Assembly: GCF_001678475.1 (NCBI RefSeq)
Contig: NZ_JTJR01000026.1
Location: forward strand, 62,001 to 126,000
Reading direction: 5' to 3'
DNA from: Gallibacterium genomosp. 3
Lineage (GTDB): Bacteria > Pseudomonadota > Gammaproteobacteria > Enterobacterales > Pasteurellaceae
Length of the DNA stretch: 64,000 nt
A program made the position numbers and the translations under genes. The notes under the pieces are model-generated. The model did no database searches. It saw only the letters and a program-made list of their open reading frames with translations, and was not told where the DNA came from. Shown here piece by piece: positions 30,457 through 39,361 of this stretch (position 1 is its first letter; each line of letters begins with the position of its first letter).

Positions 30457-31461
30457 ATGGAAAAATTACCACTCACCTTCAAGCACTTTCTAATTACGAT
30501 TAGTAGTGTTCTTATCTTATGGTTACCTGTTTTTGAATTACATCTCGTTTTAATGCTATTTATAGCACTCAGTGCTTATGCTCTCACACAAACTTTCTCA
30601 AATTATTTACGCAAACACACTCAACATAACGTTGGTTATGCTGTGTTTATTGTCATTACTTTATTTCTTCTACTTATTTTTCTATTTGTTATTTGGCTAG
30701 AAAATCGAGCTGATACTTTTAGTGCTGGGAAATTAATCAGTAGTGTTGCCAATATCCTAGATGAATTACATACTAAATTACCAGCTTCTCTTGCAATCCA
30801 CATTCCTGATGGTGTTAGCACATTACAAGCTCAATTGTCACATTGGCTAAAAGAGAATGCCAAAGAATTGCAAACTGCTGGCTTATATACAGTACGCAGC
30901 TTAGGCCATATCATCGTTGGGGTAGTAATAGGTACTATTGCTGCATTTCAAACACTCCCATTTCAATCATCAAATCTTAAAACACTCCCTCAACTGCTAC
31001 AGTCACATTTTCAAACACTACTTAATGGCTTCACCAATGTGTTTTTTGCTCAATTCCGTATTTCATTAATTAATACACTATTAGCAGCGTTATATCTCTT
31101 AGTGATTTTACCTGCATTTGGTAAACCATTACCTCTTTCTGGAACAATGGTATTTGCAACCTTTATTACTGGTCTGATTCCTGTTGTGGGAAACCTTATT
31201 TCCAATTCTTTTATTGTGATTATGAGCTTAGGTGACAGCATTAGTATTGCAATAACCTCAATGATCTTTCTTATTGTTATTCATAAATTAGAATATTTTC
31301 TTAATGCAGAAATTATTGGACACCGCATTAATGCTAAAACATGGGAATTGCTCATCATGATGGTATTAATGGAAGCTTCATTTGGTATTCCTGGATTGAT
31401 TAGTGCACCAATTATCTATGCTCAAATTAAATCCCTCCTTACTCACCAAAATTGGATTTAA
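30457..31461 (+). CDS. AI-2E transporter family (PerM/YdiK-like) permease
   Basis: A 334-residue inner-membrane protein of the AI-2E transporter/UPF0118 family. Two helices at the N-terminus, one near residue 70, an extramembrane helical stretch (about 90-150), then a helical bundle to the C-terminus with GLIPVVGNLI near residue 245 and a final PGLISAPIIYAQIKS match the family layout. Substrates are mostly unproven; members have been proposed to move AI-2 or act as Na/H antiporters. GGCGG lies six bases before the ATG, but a stronger AGGAG further up would better serve an out-of-frame ATG at 30444. It is a single gene followed by a hairpin. Confidence 0.75.
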   Translation: MEKLPLTFKHFLITISSVLILWLPVFELHLVLMLFIALSAYALTQTFSNYLRKHTQHNVGYAVFIVITLFLLLIFLFVIWLENRADTFSAGKLISSVANILDELHTKLPASLAIHIPDGVSTLQAQLSHWLKENAKELQTAGLYTVRSLGHIIVGVVIGTIAAFQTLPFQSSNLKTLPQLLQSHFQTLLNGFTNVFFAQFRISLINTLLAALYLLVILPAFGKPLPLSGTMVFATFITGLIPVVGNLISNSFIVIMSLGDSISIAITSMIFLIVIHKLEYFLNAEIIGHRINAKTWELLIMMVLMEASFGIPGLISAPIIYAQIKSLLTHQNWI

Positions 31462-31469
31462 AAATTTTA

Positions 31470-31511
31470 GAACTAAGAGAATTTCTACCTAACAATTTTC
31501 TTAGTTCACTT
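31470..31511 (+). terminator. Hairpin after the PerM-like gene
   Basis: A 14-bp stem with one mismatch (31470-31483 with 31494-31507) is followed by CACTTTTC. It separates the permease from the iron locus, with only moderate U content. Confidence 0.55.
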
Positions 31512-31666
31512 TTCACCTATATACAAATACATTTTAACGAAATGTTCTATATTCATAACCTATTGATATATTAATGTTTATTTTTGTTAATTTTCTGTAA
31601 CGGAAAATATTTTTTACCTAAAAACTTTCTTTTCACCATTGTATTAAAAAATAATCGGAGGATAAT

Positions 31667-31705
31667 ATGAACAAACATAAGAATAGTTTTTATTTAACTA
31701 GGTAA
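31667..31705 (+). CDS. Possible 12-residue leader peptide of the iron locus
   Basis: A strong CGGAGG lies five bases before an ATG that opens a 12-codon frame (MNKHKNSFYLTR) ending TAA, four bases before the ATG of the Ftr1-like gene. The main gene's own ribosome site is weak (AGGT), so its translation may be coupled to this short frame. No obvious amino-acid bias or attenuator was seen. Whether it is translated is inferred only from the ribosome site and spacing. Confidence 0.45.
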   Translation: MNKHKNSFYLTR

Positions 31706-31709
31706 ATTT

Positions 31710-33623
31710 ATGGTCTTTTCTCTCTATCATCGTCTTTTGATTTGTATCTTTGCTTTATTCTGTTTTACCAATGTATACGCTGATAATAACTATCAACAAT
31801 GGATTCAAGATATTGAAAATCGCTTAGATAAAACAGCTACGTTATATCAGCAAAATAATATTGATGATGCTCGTACAGAAGTACAAATGGCTTATTTTGA
31901 GGTATTTGAGAATCTAGAAGGGCCAATCAGAATTAACTTCTCTGCTCAAAAAAGCTATCAAATGGAAGCAACTTTTGGTGAAATTCGGAAAATGATTGGT
32001 GATGGTAAGCCGCTAGCAGAAGTTAAAGCCAAAATTGATGGTTTAAAAGCAGAATTACAAGAAGTATTACCTTCCCTCAAAGAGGGACACCAACTAAATG
32101 CTTCTAGTCAACACAGCGTATATGATCATGCTGAAATCGCACAACACTGGCAACAAAGTTTTAAAACTATTGATGATCTCCTTGCTCAAGCAATTAGTAC
32201 TTATCAAAAAGGCGACTATGCAGCAGCTAAAAAATTGATACAACAAGCTCAATATGATGGTTACAAAAACTCTGAAATGGAGATGTCGATCCGTCAAAAT
32301 CGTTCTTCGGCTATTTCTGCCAACATCAATCAACAATTTTATGATTTAATCAAAATAAGTGAACAGCCTGATCAAATTAATCATCTTGGTTATCAAATTA
32401 CCACATTATTACAAGATCTTGAGGAACAGCTACCTAACTTACCAACTACACGTGAAAGCCAACAAATTACTGCTCAAACTGCTAACACTACACCAGCAAA
32501 TAATGTACCAGAACAAGATTGGAATAAAGTTGTTAATCAAGTAAATCAGCATATTCAACAAGCTATTTCTTTATTTGAACAAGGACAAACTAAAAAAGCC
32601 ATCTTAGCTGTTCAAGATACTTACTTCGATATTTTTGAAAACAGTGGTATGGAAAATAAAATTGGTTCTAGAGATAGTAACTTTAAGGCTGATTTAGAAG
32701 GCTATTTCACTCGCTTAGTAAGTTTAATGAAAGCCAATGAATCTATTGATAAATTGCAACAACAAGCTACTGGTTTACAACAAGGATTAACAAAAGCGGT
32801 TGAAATGTTACAAGGCGGGGAACAAGGTGCTTGGGGGCTGTTCTTGTATAGTTTATTAATTATTTTGCGTGAAGGTTTAGAAGCACTTCTAATCGTTGCT
32901 GCGATTGTGGCTTATTTAGTAAAAAATAATCACCAAGATAAACTTCCTGTCATTAAACAATCCGTTTATGTCGCTTTGATAGCCAGTGTAATTACCGCAG
33001 CAATTTTCCAATTATTGTTTTCCAATTCAGGAGCAAGCCGTGAATTATTAGAAGGCTTCACGATGATTATTGCTGTTGTGATGTTATTTACTATGAGCTA
33101 TTGGTTATTGTCTAAAGTTGAAGCAAATAATTGGAAGCGTTATTTAGAAGGTAAGCTCTCTGCTGCTTTAACGACAGGTTCTTTAATTGGATTATGGCTA
33201 ACTAGCTTCTTAGCTGTGTATCGTGAAGGTGCTGAAACCGTACTATTTTATTATGCGTTAGTTGGTGATGTTTCCACCACATTAGATTATTTCTACTTAC
33301 TCGGTGGCTTTATTATTGGGGCAGTTTTATTAGCAATTTGTTATTTCATTATGCGTTATACCGTAGTGAAATTACCTCTAAAACCATTTTTTATGTTCAC
33401 CGGCTCATTTATGTACCTTATGGCTTTCATCTTTGCTGGTAAATCTATTCTAGAACTGATTGAAGGAAAATTATTTGAACCAACGCTACTTTCAGGCATC
33501 CCTGAAATTTCATGGTTAGGTATTTACCCTTATGTAGAAACTTTAATACCACAAGCTATTTTAATTATTGCTGCTATTTTTGCTCTGATCTATATGAAAT
33601 ATCAGAGTAAGCGAGCAGATTAA
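31710..33623 (+). CDS. Ftr1/FetM-type high-affinity iron permease
   Basis: A 637-residue iron permease. A signal peptide (LICIFALFCFTNVYA) leads a periplasmic part (about residues 24-365) with three related helical repeats: QQWIQDIENRLDKTATLYQQ, QHWQQSFKTIDDLLAQAI and WNKVVNQVNQHIQQAISLFEQ. A seven-helix Ftr1 membrane domain follows. Two REXXE iron-coordinating motifs are seen: REGLE at 387-391 and REGAE at 505-509. Homologues are Campylobacter Cj1658 and E. coli FetM, which act with the P19/FetP periplasmic protein encoded next. It is the first large gene of an eight-gene cluster; no convincing Fur box was found upstream. Confidence 0.92.
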   Translation: MVFSLYHRLLICIFALFCFTNVYADNNYQQWIQDIENRLDKTATLYQQNNIDDARTEVQMAYFEVFENLEGPIRINFSAQKSYQMEATFGEIRKMIGDGKPLAEVKAKIDGLKAELQEVLPSLKEGHQLNASSQHSVYDHAEIAQHWQQSFKTIDDLLAQAISTYQKGDYAAAKKLIQQAQYDGYKNSEMEMSIRQNRSSAISANINQQFYDLIKISEQPDQINHLGYQITTLLQDLEEQLPNLPTTRESQQITAQTANTTPANNVPEQDWNKVVNQVNQHIQQAISLFEQGQTKKAILAVQDTYFDIFENSGMENKIGSRDSNFKADLEGYFTRLVSLMKANESIDKLQQQATGLQQGLTKAVEMLQGGEQGAWGLFLYSLLIILREGLEALLIVAAIVAYLVKNNHQDKLPVIKQSVYVALIASVITAAIFQLLFSNSGASRELLEGFTMIIAVVMLFTMSYWLLSKVEANNWKRYLEGKLSAALTTGSLIGLWLTSFLAVYREGAETVLFYYALVGDVSTTLDYFYLLGGFIIGAVLLAICYFIMRYTVVKLPLKPFFMFTGSFMYLMAFIFAGKSILELIEGKLFEPTLLSGIPEISWLGIYPYVETLIPQAILIIAAIFALIYMKYQSKRAD

Positions 33624-33670
33624 CCCATTTCACGGCACAATATATTAATTAACAACAGGAGAAGATCGCT

Positions 33671-34192
33671 ATGAAAAAAACCTTATTAGCTGCAACCTTA
33701 CTTGCTAGTATTCTAACAGCACCATCAGCATTCGCATTTAAAGAATATCCTATCGGTGAAGCTGTTACTATGAATGAAATGGAAATTGCAGCAGTTTATT
33801 TACAACCTATTGATATGGAGCCTCGTGGAATGGGTTTATCAGCAAAAGATTCTGATATTCACCTTGAAGCAGACATTCATGCGACTAAAGGCAATAAAAA
33901 TGGTTTCGGTGAAGGTGAATGGATGCCTTACTTAACGATTTCTTATACGCTAGTCAATACAGACACAGGTGAGAAACAGGAGGGTTCATTTATGCCAATG
34001 GTTGCAGGTGATGGTCCTCACTATGGTGCTAATGTAAAAATGATGGGCGTAGGTAATTACAAAGTAACTTATCATATTGATCCCCCTTCTAAAGCAGGTA
34101 TGCATCGTCATACTGACCAAGAAACTGGTGTAGGTCGTTGGTGGAAACCATTTGATGTTAGCTATGAATTTAAATTTACTGGTTTGAAATAA
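33671..34192 (+). CDS. Periplasmic iron-binding protein P19/FetP (Tp34 family)
   Basis: A 173-residue periplasmic protein with signal peptide (LLAATLLASILTAPSAFA) and an immunoglobulin-like fold. The family dimer binds copper and iron through Met, His and Glu residues; here EPRGMGLSAKDSDIHLEADIHA and PHYGANVKMM, MHRHTDQETG supply such residues. It delivers iron to the Ftr1-like permease encoded just before (48-base gap). A strong hairpin follows, so this gene is likely made in excess of the downstream ones. Confidence 0.93.
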   Translation: MKKTLLAATLLASILTAPSAFAFKEYPIGEAVTMNEMEIAAVYLQPIDMEPRGMGLSAKDSDIHLEADIHATKGNKNGFGEGEWMPYLTISYTLVNTDTGEKQEGSFMPMVAGDGPHYGANVKMMGVGNYKVTYHIDPPSKAGMHRHTDQETGVGRWWKPFDVSYEFKFTGLK

Positions 34193-34200
34193 TTAGACTG

Positions 34201-34236
34201 AAAAAAGCACGAAAATAATTTTTCGTGCTTTTCTAC
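34201..34236 (+). terminator. Intra-operon terminator after P19
   Basis: AAGCACGAAAA and TTTTCGTGCTT arms are followed by TTCTACTTTT, eight bases past the P19 stop. The next gene of the locus starts about 95 bases further on. Partial termination or a second promoter in the gap is implied. Confidence 0.8.
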
Positions 34237-34327
34237 TTTTCATATAAAACGTTATTAAAAATTTATCTACTATTTAATGATAAAGAACTTAAAGCACTAC
34301 TTTATTCTGTTGTTGTGATGAATCATT

Positions 34328-35728
34328 ATGAATTACTACTTCGTCTTTTTACTACAAGCTATCTTACCCTTAGCTATCTTACTTGGTTGCCATTGGGCTA
34401 ATTATACCAATCTTAAAGTTAAAAATATATTATGGTTCAGTATAATAGCGCTCTTTCTAGGTATTATTATTAGCTTAAATTATCCAAATACCCAACAAGC
34501 TAAATTAATACTAAACAGTATGATTTTTAGTTTACTGTTACTGTTTTTACTAACACAATTTATTCACTCCATCAAACTTGCTTATTTCTGGCAATTTATA
34601 CTCTCTCTCATTGCAGGTATTTTCTGGGCTAAAGATCCAAATGTGAGTGCAATTACTAATACAGATGTCATCAATACTGATTTTCTTTTACATTTATCTG
34701 CTGTAATTTTAGGTCTTTTCTTTTGTATTTTTATCACTGCATGGTTAACTATTTTCTTTAAACAAGGTCAAGCGCAAAAAAAATTTACCTCGTTACGCTG
34801 GCTACTTATTATTCTTATCACCATATTATTACTAACGCCAATGCTTAGTGAAATCATTTTGGCACTAATGAAATTACAAGTGATTGAACTCACAAAACCA
34901 CGTCTAAGTTTTGTCGCTAAATCAAGTAATCTCACATCCTATCTAAATTATCTTATCAGTATTATTCTTCTTATCTTCATTGCTTTTTTTGCTATTCGCA
35001 TTTATCTACCATATCGTAACAATATGCTTGCAGAGCAACAATCAATTGAAAAGCGGAAAAAAAAGTTACTAGTTCAGAATAGCAAACGAACAATTATCTG
35101 GGGACTACTTGCAGTATTAGTATTACTTGGTACCCAACTTTATTGGGATAAAATTGCTTCTCAACCACCTAAATTATCTGAAGCAATTCCAGTCACCTTA
35201 GATCAAGAAAATAAAGTACAGATCCCAATCGCACAAGTTAAAGATGGGAAACTACACCGTTTTGTGTGGATTGCCAGTGATGGTAAAGCTGTTCGTTTCT
35301 TTATTATTAATCGATCAACTAAAAATCTAAGCCTAGCGGTAGTATTTGATGCTTGTATTCTATGTGGCGATCAAGGCTATGTTATGGAAGGGGATCAAGT
35401 TATTTGTGTTGGTTGTGGCGTAAGATTATTTATTCCTTCTATTGGCAAAGCTGGTGGTTGCAATCCTGTTCCTATTGAGGGTTGGCAGCAAACAGATACA
35501 GATGTCATCATTAATAAAAAAAGCTTAGAAGACGGTTTAAATTATTTCTCAACTATTGTGGAATTAGATGTCACTGATCCTGTTAATGGCAAAAAATTAA
35601 AAAACACAAGCGCAGAACATAAATACAGTTACGAGGGTAAAACCTATTTCTTCACAAGTGAACAAAATCTTAATTTATTCCGTGATCACCCCGAAAACTA
35701 TCTCTCTACTACGGGAGGAAACAAATAA
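34328..35728 (+). CDS. DUF2318 membrane protein of the P19 iron locus, with YHS-like tail
   Basis: A 466-residue protein. About seven hydrophobic segments lie in the first 290 residues. A periplasmic region follows with the DUF2318 cysteines (ACILCGDQGYV and VICVGCGVRLF), and the end (DPVNGKKL, then YEGKTYFFTSEQNLNLFRDHPENYL) reads like a YHS metal-binding domain that lacks its usual cysteines. The counterpart in Campylobacter is Cj1660. The CxxC pairs suggest a metal or redox role in iron import; this is inferred, as the family is not biochemically settled. Its stop overlaps the next start (TAATG). Confidence 0.82.
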   Translation: MNYYFVFLLQAILPLAILLGCHWANYTNLKVKNILWFSIIALFLGIIISLNYPNTQQAKLILNSMIFSLLLLFLLTQFIHSIKLAYFWQFILSLIAGIFWAKDPNVSAITNTDVINTDFLLHLSAVILGLFFCIFITAWLTIFFKQGQAQKKFTSLRWLLIILITILLLTPMLSEIILALMKLQVIELTKPRLSFVAKSSNLTSYLNYLISIILLIFIAFFAIRIYLPYRNNMLAEQQSIEKRKKKLLVQNSKRTIIWGLLAVLVLLGTQLYWDKIASQPPKLSEAIPVTLDQENKVQIPIAQVKDGKLHRFVWIASDGKAVRFFIINRSTKNLSLAVVFDACILCGDQGYVMEGDQVICVGCGVRLFIPSIGKAGGCNPVPIEGWQQTDTDVIINKKSLEDGLNYFSTIVELDVTDPVNGKKLKNTSAEHKYSYEGKTYFFTSEQNLNLFRDHPENYLSTTGGNK

Positions 35729-37050
35729 TGTTAGCCCGTATGTTATTTCAATCTTGGCGTCACGGCTTGAAGCGCAAGCTTTTAGCAATTATCACCATTT
35801 TTCTTGCCGCTGGATTAGTTTCCGCTTTACTTGCAGTGTCTATTGATATTGGCGATAAAATGGCACGTGAATTAAAATCGTATGGTGCAAATATTTTAGT
35901 TGAACCTGCCAGTAGTGCAGTTTTACCTGCTGATATAAACGGTAATACTGCACTTTCTACACAAGATTTTCTTGATGAAAAAGAATTACCTAATGTTAAA
36001 GATATTTTTTGGCGAAATAATATTGTCGGTTTTGCCCCGCTATTAATTGCTGAAGTTCATGCAAAAAACTTATCAACAAATACACAAAAAAATATCTCAA
36101 TCTTAGGGACTTTTTTTGATCACCAAATCGCTATTCCTGATGAAGATGATTACCATACAGGACAACGAATTATCAGTCCTTATTGGAAAGTTACTGGTGA
36201 ATGGGTTGATGATAGCACTGATCAGTTCCCTGAATTTACCCCTGTCTTAATCGGTGAACAATTAGCTAAAACAAATCAATGGAAAATTGGTGACCAATTA
36301 GAGCTTAGTTATCAAGAAGGAAACTTTTCGCAGCAACTTAAAGTAGAGATTAAAGGGTTGCTATCGTCTGGTGGCAATGAAGATCAACAACTTATTCTGC
36401 CATTAAGTAAAGCTCAAACGCTATTAGGTTTAGTAGGAAAAATACAAGCTATCAAAGTATCTGCATTAACCGTGCCTGAAAATGAATTATCTCGCAAAGC
36501 TCGTGATAATGCCGATGCACTTGCTGCGGAAGAATATGATCGTTGGTATTGTACCGCCTATGTATCCTCAATTTCACACCAACTTGAAGAAGCCATCTCT
36601 GGAGCTATCGTTCGTCCTATCTGGCAAGTGGCTGCTTCTGAAGGCGTTATTATTGAAAAAATTCAATTATTATTGGCGGTTGTTACTGTAGCTGCTCTTA
36701 TTGCTGCTGCAATGGGCATTGCCTCTTTAATGACCACAACAATCATTGAACGAAGTAAAGAAATCGGTTTAATGAAAGCATTAGGTGCGTACCAATGGCA
36801 AATCGTTCTTCTTTTCTATTGTGAAGCGATGATTAGCGCATTAATCGGTGGAGCTTTAGGCTGTATTGCTGGTTGGGGATTAGCTAAGTTTATTGGTATT
36901 ACACTTTTTGGTTTACCACTCAGCTTCACTTGGATTGTAGTTCCTTGTGTCTTAGTATTATCTACTCTAATTGCTTTAATTGGTACTTGGTTCCCAGCTC
37001 ACCGCATTGCACAACTCTACCCCGTGGAGGTGTTATATGGTCGCCAATAA
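35728..37050 (+). CDS. FtsX/MacB-type ABC permease 1 of the iron locus
   Basis: A 440-residue permease with one N-terminal helix (about residues 18-38), a long periplasmic MacB-like domain (about 40-310) and three C-terminal helices ending FPAHRIAQLYPVEVLYG, the classic FtsX layout. IIERSKEIGLMKALGA is the cytoplasmic coupling segment. It pairs with the next gene and the ATPase after it. In the Campylobacter P19 locus the same trio follows Cj1660. Its end overlaps the next start by 14 bases. Confidence 0.88.
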   Translation: MLARMLFQSWRHGLKRKLLAIITIFLAAGLVSALLAVSIDIGDKMARELKSYGANILVEPASSAVLPADINGNTALSTQDFLDEKELPNVKDIFWRNNIVGFAPLLIAEVHAKNLSTNTQKNISILGTFFDHQIAIPDEDDYHTGQRIISPYWKVTGEWVDDSTDQFPEFTPVLIGEQLAKTNQWKIGDQLELSYQEGNFSQQLKVEIKGLLSSGGNEDQQLILPLSKAQTLLGLVGKIQAIKVSALTVPENELSRKARDNADALAAEEYDRWYCTAYVSSISHQLEEAISGAIVRPIWQVAASEGVIIEKIQLLLAVVTVAALIAAAMGIASLMTTTIIERSKEIGLMKALGAYQWQIVLLFYCEAMISALIGGALGCIAGWGLAKFIGITLFGLPLSFTWIVVPCVLVLSTLIALIGTWFPAHRIAQLYPVEVLYGRQ

Positions 37051-38176
37051 ACCAAGATCTATGTTTTGGCGTTTAGTTATTAATGCTTTACGCTTACGTT
37101 TACAACGTGTTTTTATCATATTTGCTGCACTTACTGTTGGAGCCAGCATTGTGACTGCAATGGCAGCTGTCTATTTTGATATTAATACTAAAATGAGCCA
37201 AGAATTACGTACATTTGGTGCTAATTTCTATATTGGTTCTAATAGCAGTGGTCTAATTCCAGAACAGGAAATTAAACAAATTTTACATCACGCCCCTTCA
37301 GGGTTAATTACCGCAGCAAGTCCTTATCTTTATGGTGTTGCACGTTCCGATTTAGAAAAAATTGTACTAATGGGAGTATGGTTTTCTGATATGCGAACTC
37401 TCGCACCTTATTGGCAAATTACAGGCTCTGCCATCGGGGTAAATTTTGATGATCGACATGCGTTGATTGGAAAAACATTAGCACAGCGCCTTAATTTACA
37501 AGTTGGTAGTCAAATTACATTATCAAAAAATTCTGCTGAAAAGCATAGTTTCAAAATTAAAGGTATTATTGAAAGTGGCGATGCTACTGACAATATGCTT
37601 ATCGTTAGCTTAGAATTTGCACAAAACTGGTTAGATAAACAAGATTTAGTTACCAATGCTCTTTTTAATATGAAAAACGATCAAGGGCAAGTAGAACAAT
37701 TCGCCACCCAGCTTCAACAGCGCTATCCCGACTTAGAAATTCGTCCAATTTTGAAAGTATCCTCATCTGAGGGACAAATTCTCGACAAAATCAAAGGATT
37801 AATGGGGCTAATTGCGTTAGTTATCCTGATTCTTGCAACTTTGTGTGTCAATACAACATTAATTGCCATTGTCGGCGAGCGAGCAAAAGAATTTGCTTTA
37901 CAAAAAGCTTTAGGGGCTAAACGGAATGATATTATCAAGCAAATTGGTACTGAAATTTTAATTATTGCCAGTTGTGCAATCATTGTTGGTCTTGTGATTG
38001 GCTATCTTCTTGCACAAATTCTAGGTATTACCGTATTTAAATCCTATATTGATATGCGTTTACCTGTAATTCCTATCACAATTCTGCTCTCTCTTTTAGT
38101 AGCAATTATCGCTGTTATCTTCCCAACACGTCGGGCATTACAAATACAAACAGCCAATATTCTTAAAGGCGAATAA
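37037..38176 (+). CDS. FtsX/MacB-type ABC permease 2 of the iron locus
   Basis: A 379-residue paralogue of the preceding permease with the same one-plus-three helix plan and periplasmic core. GERAKEFALQKALGAKRNDI is its coupling segment. The frame is open 19 codons upstream, but GGAGG six bases before the ATG at 37037 and the alignment with permease 1 favour that start. It ends two bases before the ATPase gene. The two permeases most likely form a heterodimer. Confidence 0.88.
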   Translation: MVANKPRSMFWRLVINALRLRLQRVFIIFAALTVGASIVTAMAAVYFDINTKMSQELRTFGANFYIGSNSSGLIPEQEIKQILHHAPSGLITAASPYLYGVARSDLEKIVLMGVWFSDMRTLAPYWQITGSAIGVNFDDRHALIGKTLAQRLNLQVGSQITLSKNSAEKHSFKIKGIIESGDATDNMLIVSLEFAQNWLDKQDLVTNALFNMKNDQGQVEQFATQLQQRYPDLEIRPILKVSSSEGQILDKIKGLMGLIALVILILATLCVNTTLIAIVGERAKEFALQKALGAKRNDIIKQIGTEILIIASCAIIVGLVIGYLLAQILGITVFKSYIDMRLPVIPITILLSLLVAIIAVIFPTRRALQIQTANILKGE

Positions 38177-38178
38177 TT

Positions 38179-38853
38179 ATGACTCATTACGTAATTGAAA
38201 CTCAACATTTATATAAAAGATTTGGTCAAGTCACAGCACTTGAAGATATTAATATTCAAATTTCAGAGGGTGAATTTGTTGCTATTATGGGAGCATCAGG
38301 CTCAGGTAAAACAACATTAATGAATATCCTCACTGGCTTAGATACAGCAACAGAGGGAAAAGTCATTCTAGATGGTATTGATGCTGCACAATTAGATGAA
38401 ACGGGGCAACAACGTTTCCGCGCTGAAAAAATTGGATTAGTGTTTCAACAATTCCATTTAATTCCTTATTTGACAGCTTTAGAAAATGTTATGCTAGCAC
38501 AACACTATCATAGTGTAACAGATGAAGCTGCTGCAAAAGCTGTCCTTGAACAAGTTGGTTTAGGTCATCGTATCGACCATCGCCCTAGTCAATTATCAGG
38601 TGGTGAACAACAACGTGTTTGTATTGCACGAGCTTTAGTTAATCAACCTCCAGTCATTTTTGCAGATGAGCCAACTGGAAATCTTGATGAAAAGAACGAA
38701 AAATTGGTTCTTGATCTTCTTACTACTTTAAACCAACAAGGTAAAACTATTGTCATGGTGACGCATAACCCTGATCTGGGCAAACTCACTGACCGCACTA
38801 TCTTTTTACAACATGGTAAGTTTCTCAAAGAAGAACATAATCAACATAAATGA
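38179..38853 (+). CDS. ABC transporter ATPase of the iron locus (LolD/MacB type)
   Basis: A 224-residue ATPase. Walker A GASGSGKTT (about residues 36-44), signature LSGGEQQRVCIARAL and Walker B VIFADEPTGNLD are intact. It belongs to the LolD/MacB/FtsE group that works with FtsX-like permeases, which act as mechanotransmitters more often than as channels. With the two permeases before it, it forms an ABC unit of the P19 locus whose exact job is unknown. Confidence 0.9.
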   Translation: MTHYVIETQHLYKRFGQVTALEDINIQISEGEFVAIMGASGSGKTTLMNILTGLDTATEGKVILDGIDAAQLDETGQQRFRAEKIGLVFQQFHLIPYLTALENVMLAQHYHSVTDEAAAKAVLEQVGLGHRIDHRPSQLSGGEQQRVCIARALVNQPPVIFADEPTGNLDEKNEKLVLDLLTTLNQQGKTIVMVTHNPDLGKLTDRTIFLQHGKFLKEEHNQHK

Positions 38854-38868
38854 TTTAGAGAGTAAAAG

Positions 38869-39357
38869 ATGAAATTATTTTCATTCCTTAAAATAGTATT
38901 AATCAGCAGTTTCTGTTTTAGTTTAATTGCGTGTAAAGAAGAAACCGCAGAAATCGGCAAACCTGCCCCAGAAATTGCTACTTTTGATTTGGACGGCAAC
39001 AAAGTTTTTCTGGAAAAATTTAAGGGTAAATCTGTATTAGTCAATTTTTGGTCTAGTACCTGTGGAATATGCCTAATTGAATTGAAATCATTTGAGAAGC
39101 TTGCTGCACAACATCCCGAAAAGATACAACTATTAGCAATTAATATTGATGGCGAAAATAGCGATACTCGCAAAGTCGTAGAGAAAAATAAACTTAATCT
39201 CCCTATCGTGAAAGATCAGCTAAAAATCACTGCTGAACGTTATCAACTAGTCGGTACGCCGACCTCTTTTCTCATTGACCCTACTGGTAAAATCCTTTAT
39301 AAATTCGAAGGTTTAATTCCAGATAAAACATTACAACAATTATTTGTGGGGCAATAA
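38869..39357 (+). CDS. TlpA/ResA-like thioredoxin lipoprotein
   Basis: A 162-residue thioredoxin-fold protein with a lipobox (SLIAC, lipidated C22) and active site WSSTCGIC (C65 and C68). It is membrane-anchored, facing the periplasm. Campylobacter Cj1664/Cj1665 hold the same place in the P19 locus. A likely role is to keep cysteines of the DUF2318 protein or the neighbouring cytochrome reduced; that is an inference from context. Confidence 0.87.
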   Translation: MKLFSFLKIVLISSFCFSLIACKEETAEIGKPAPEIATFDLDGNKVFLEKFKGKSVLVNFWSSTCGICLIELKSFEKLAAQHPEKIQLLAINIDGENSDTRKVVEKNKLNLPIVKDQLKITAERYQLVGTPTSFLIDPTGKILYKFEGLIPDKTLQQLFVGQ

Positions 39358-39361
39358 AATA

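Noticed and set aside
30444-30503. Short out-of-frame ATG with an AGGAG site overlapping the start of the PerM-like gene.
   Set aside because: Only about 19 codons, no recognisable product; kept only as a remark on the permease start.
31500-31660. Possible Fur box ahead of the iron locus.
   Set aside because: AT-rich, but no stretch fits the GATAAT-type inverted repeat well enough to claim.
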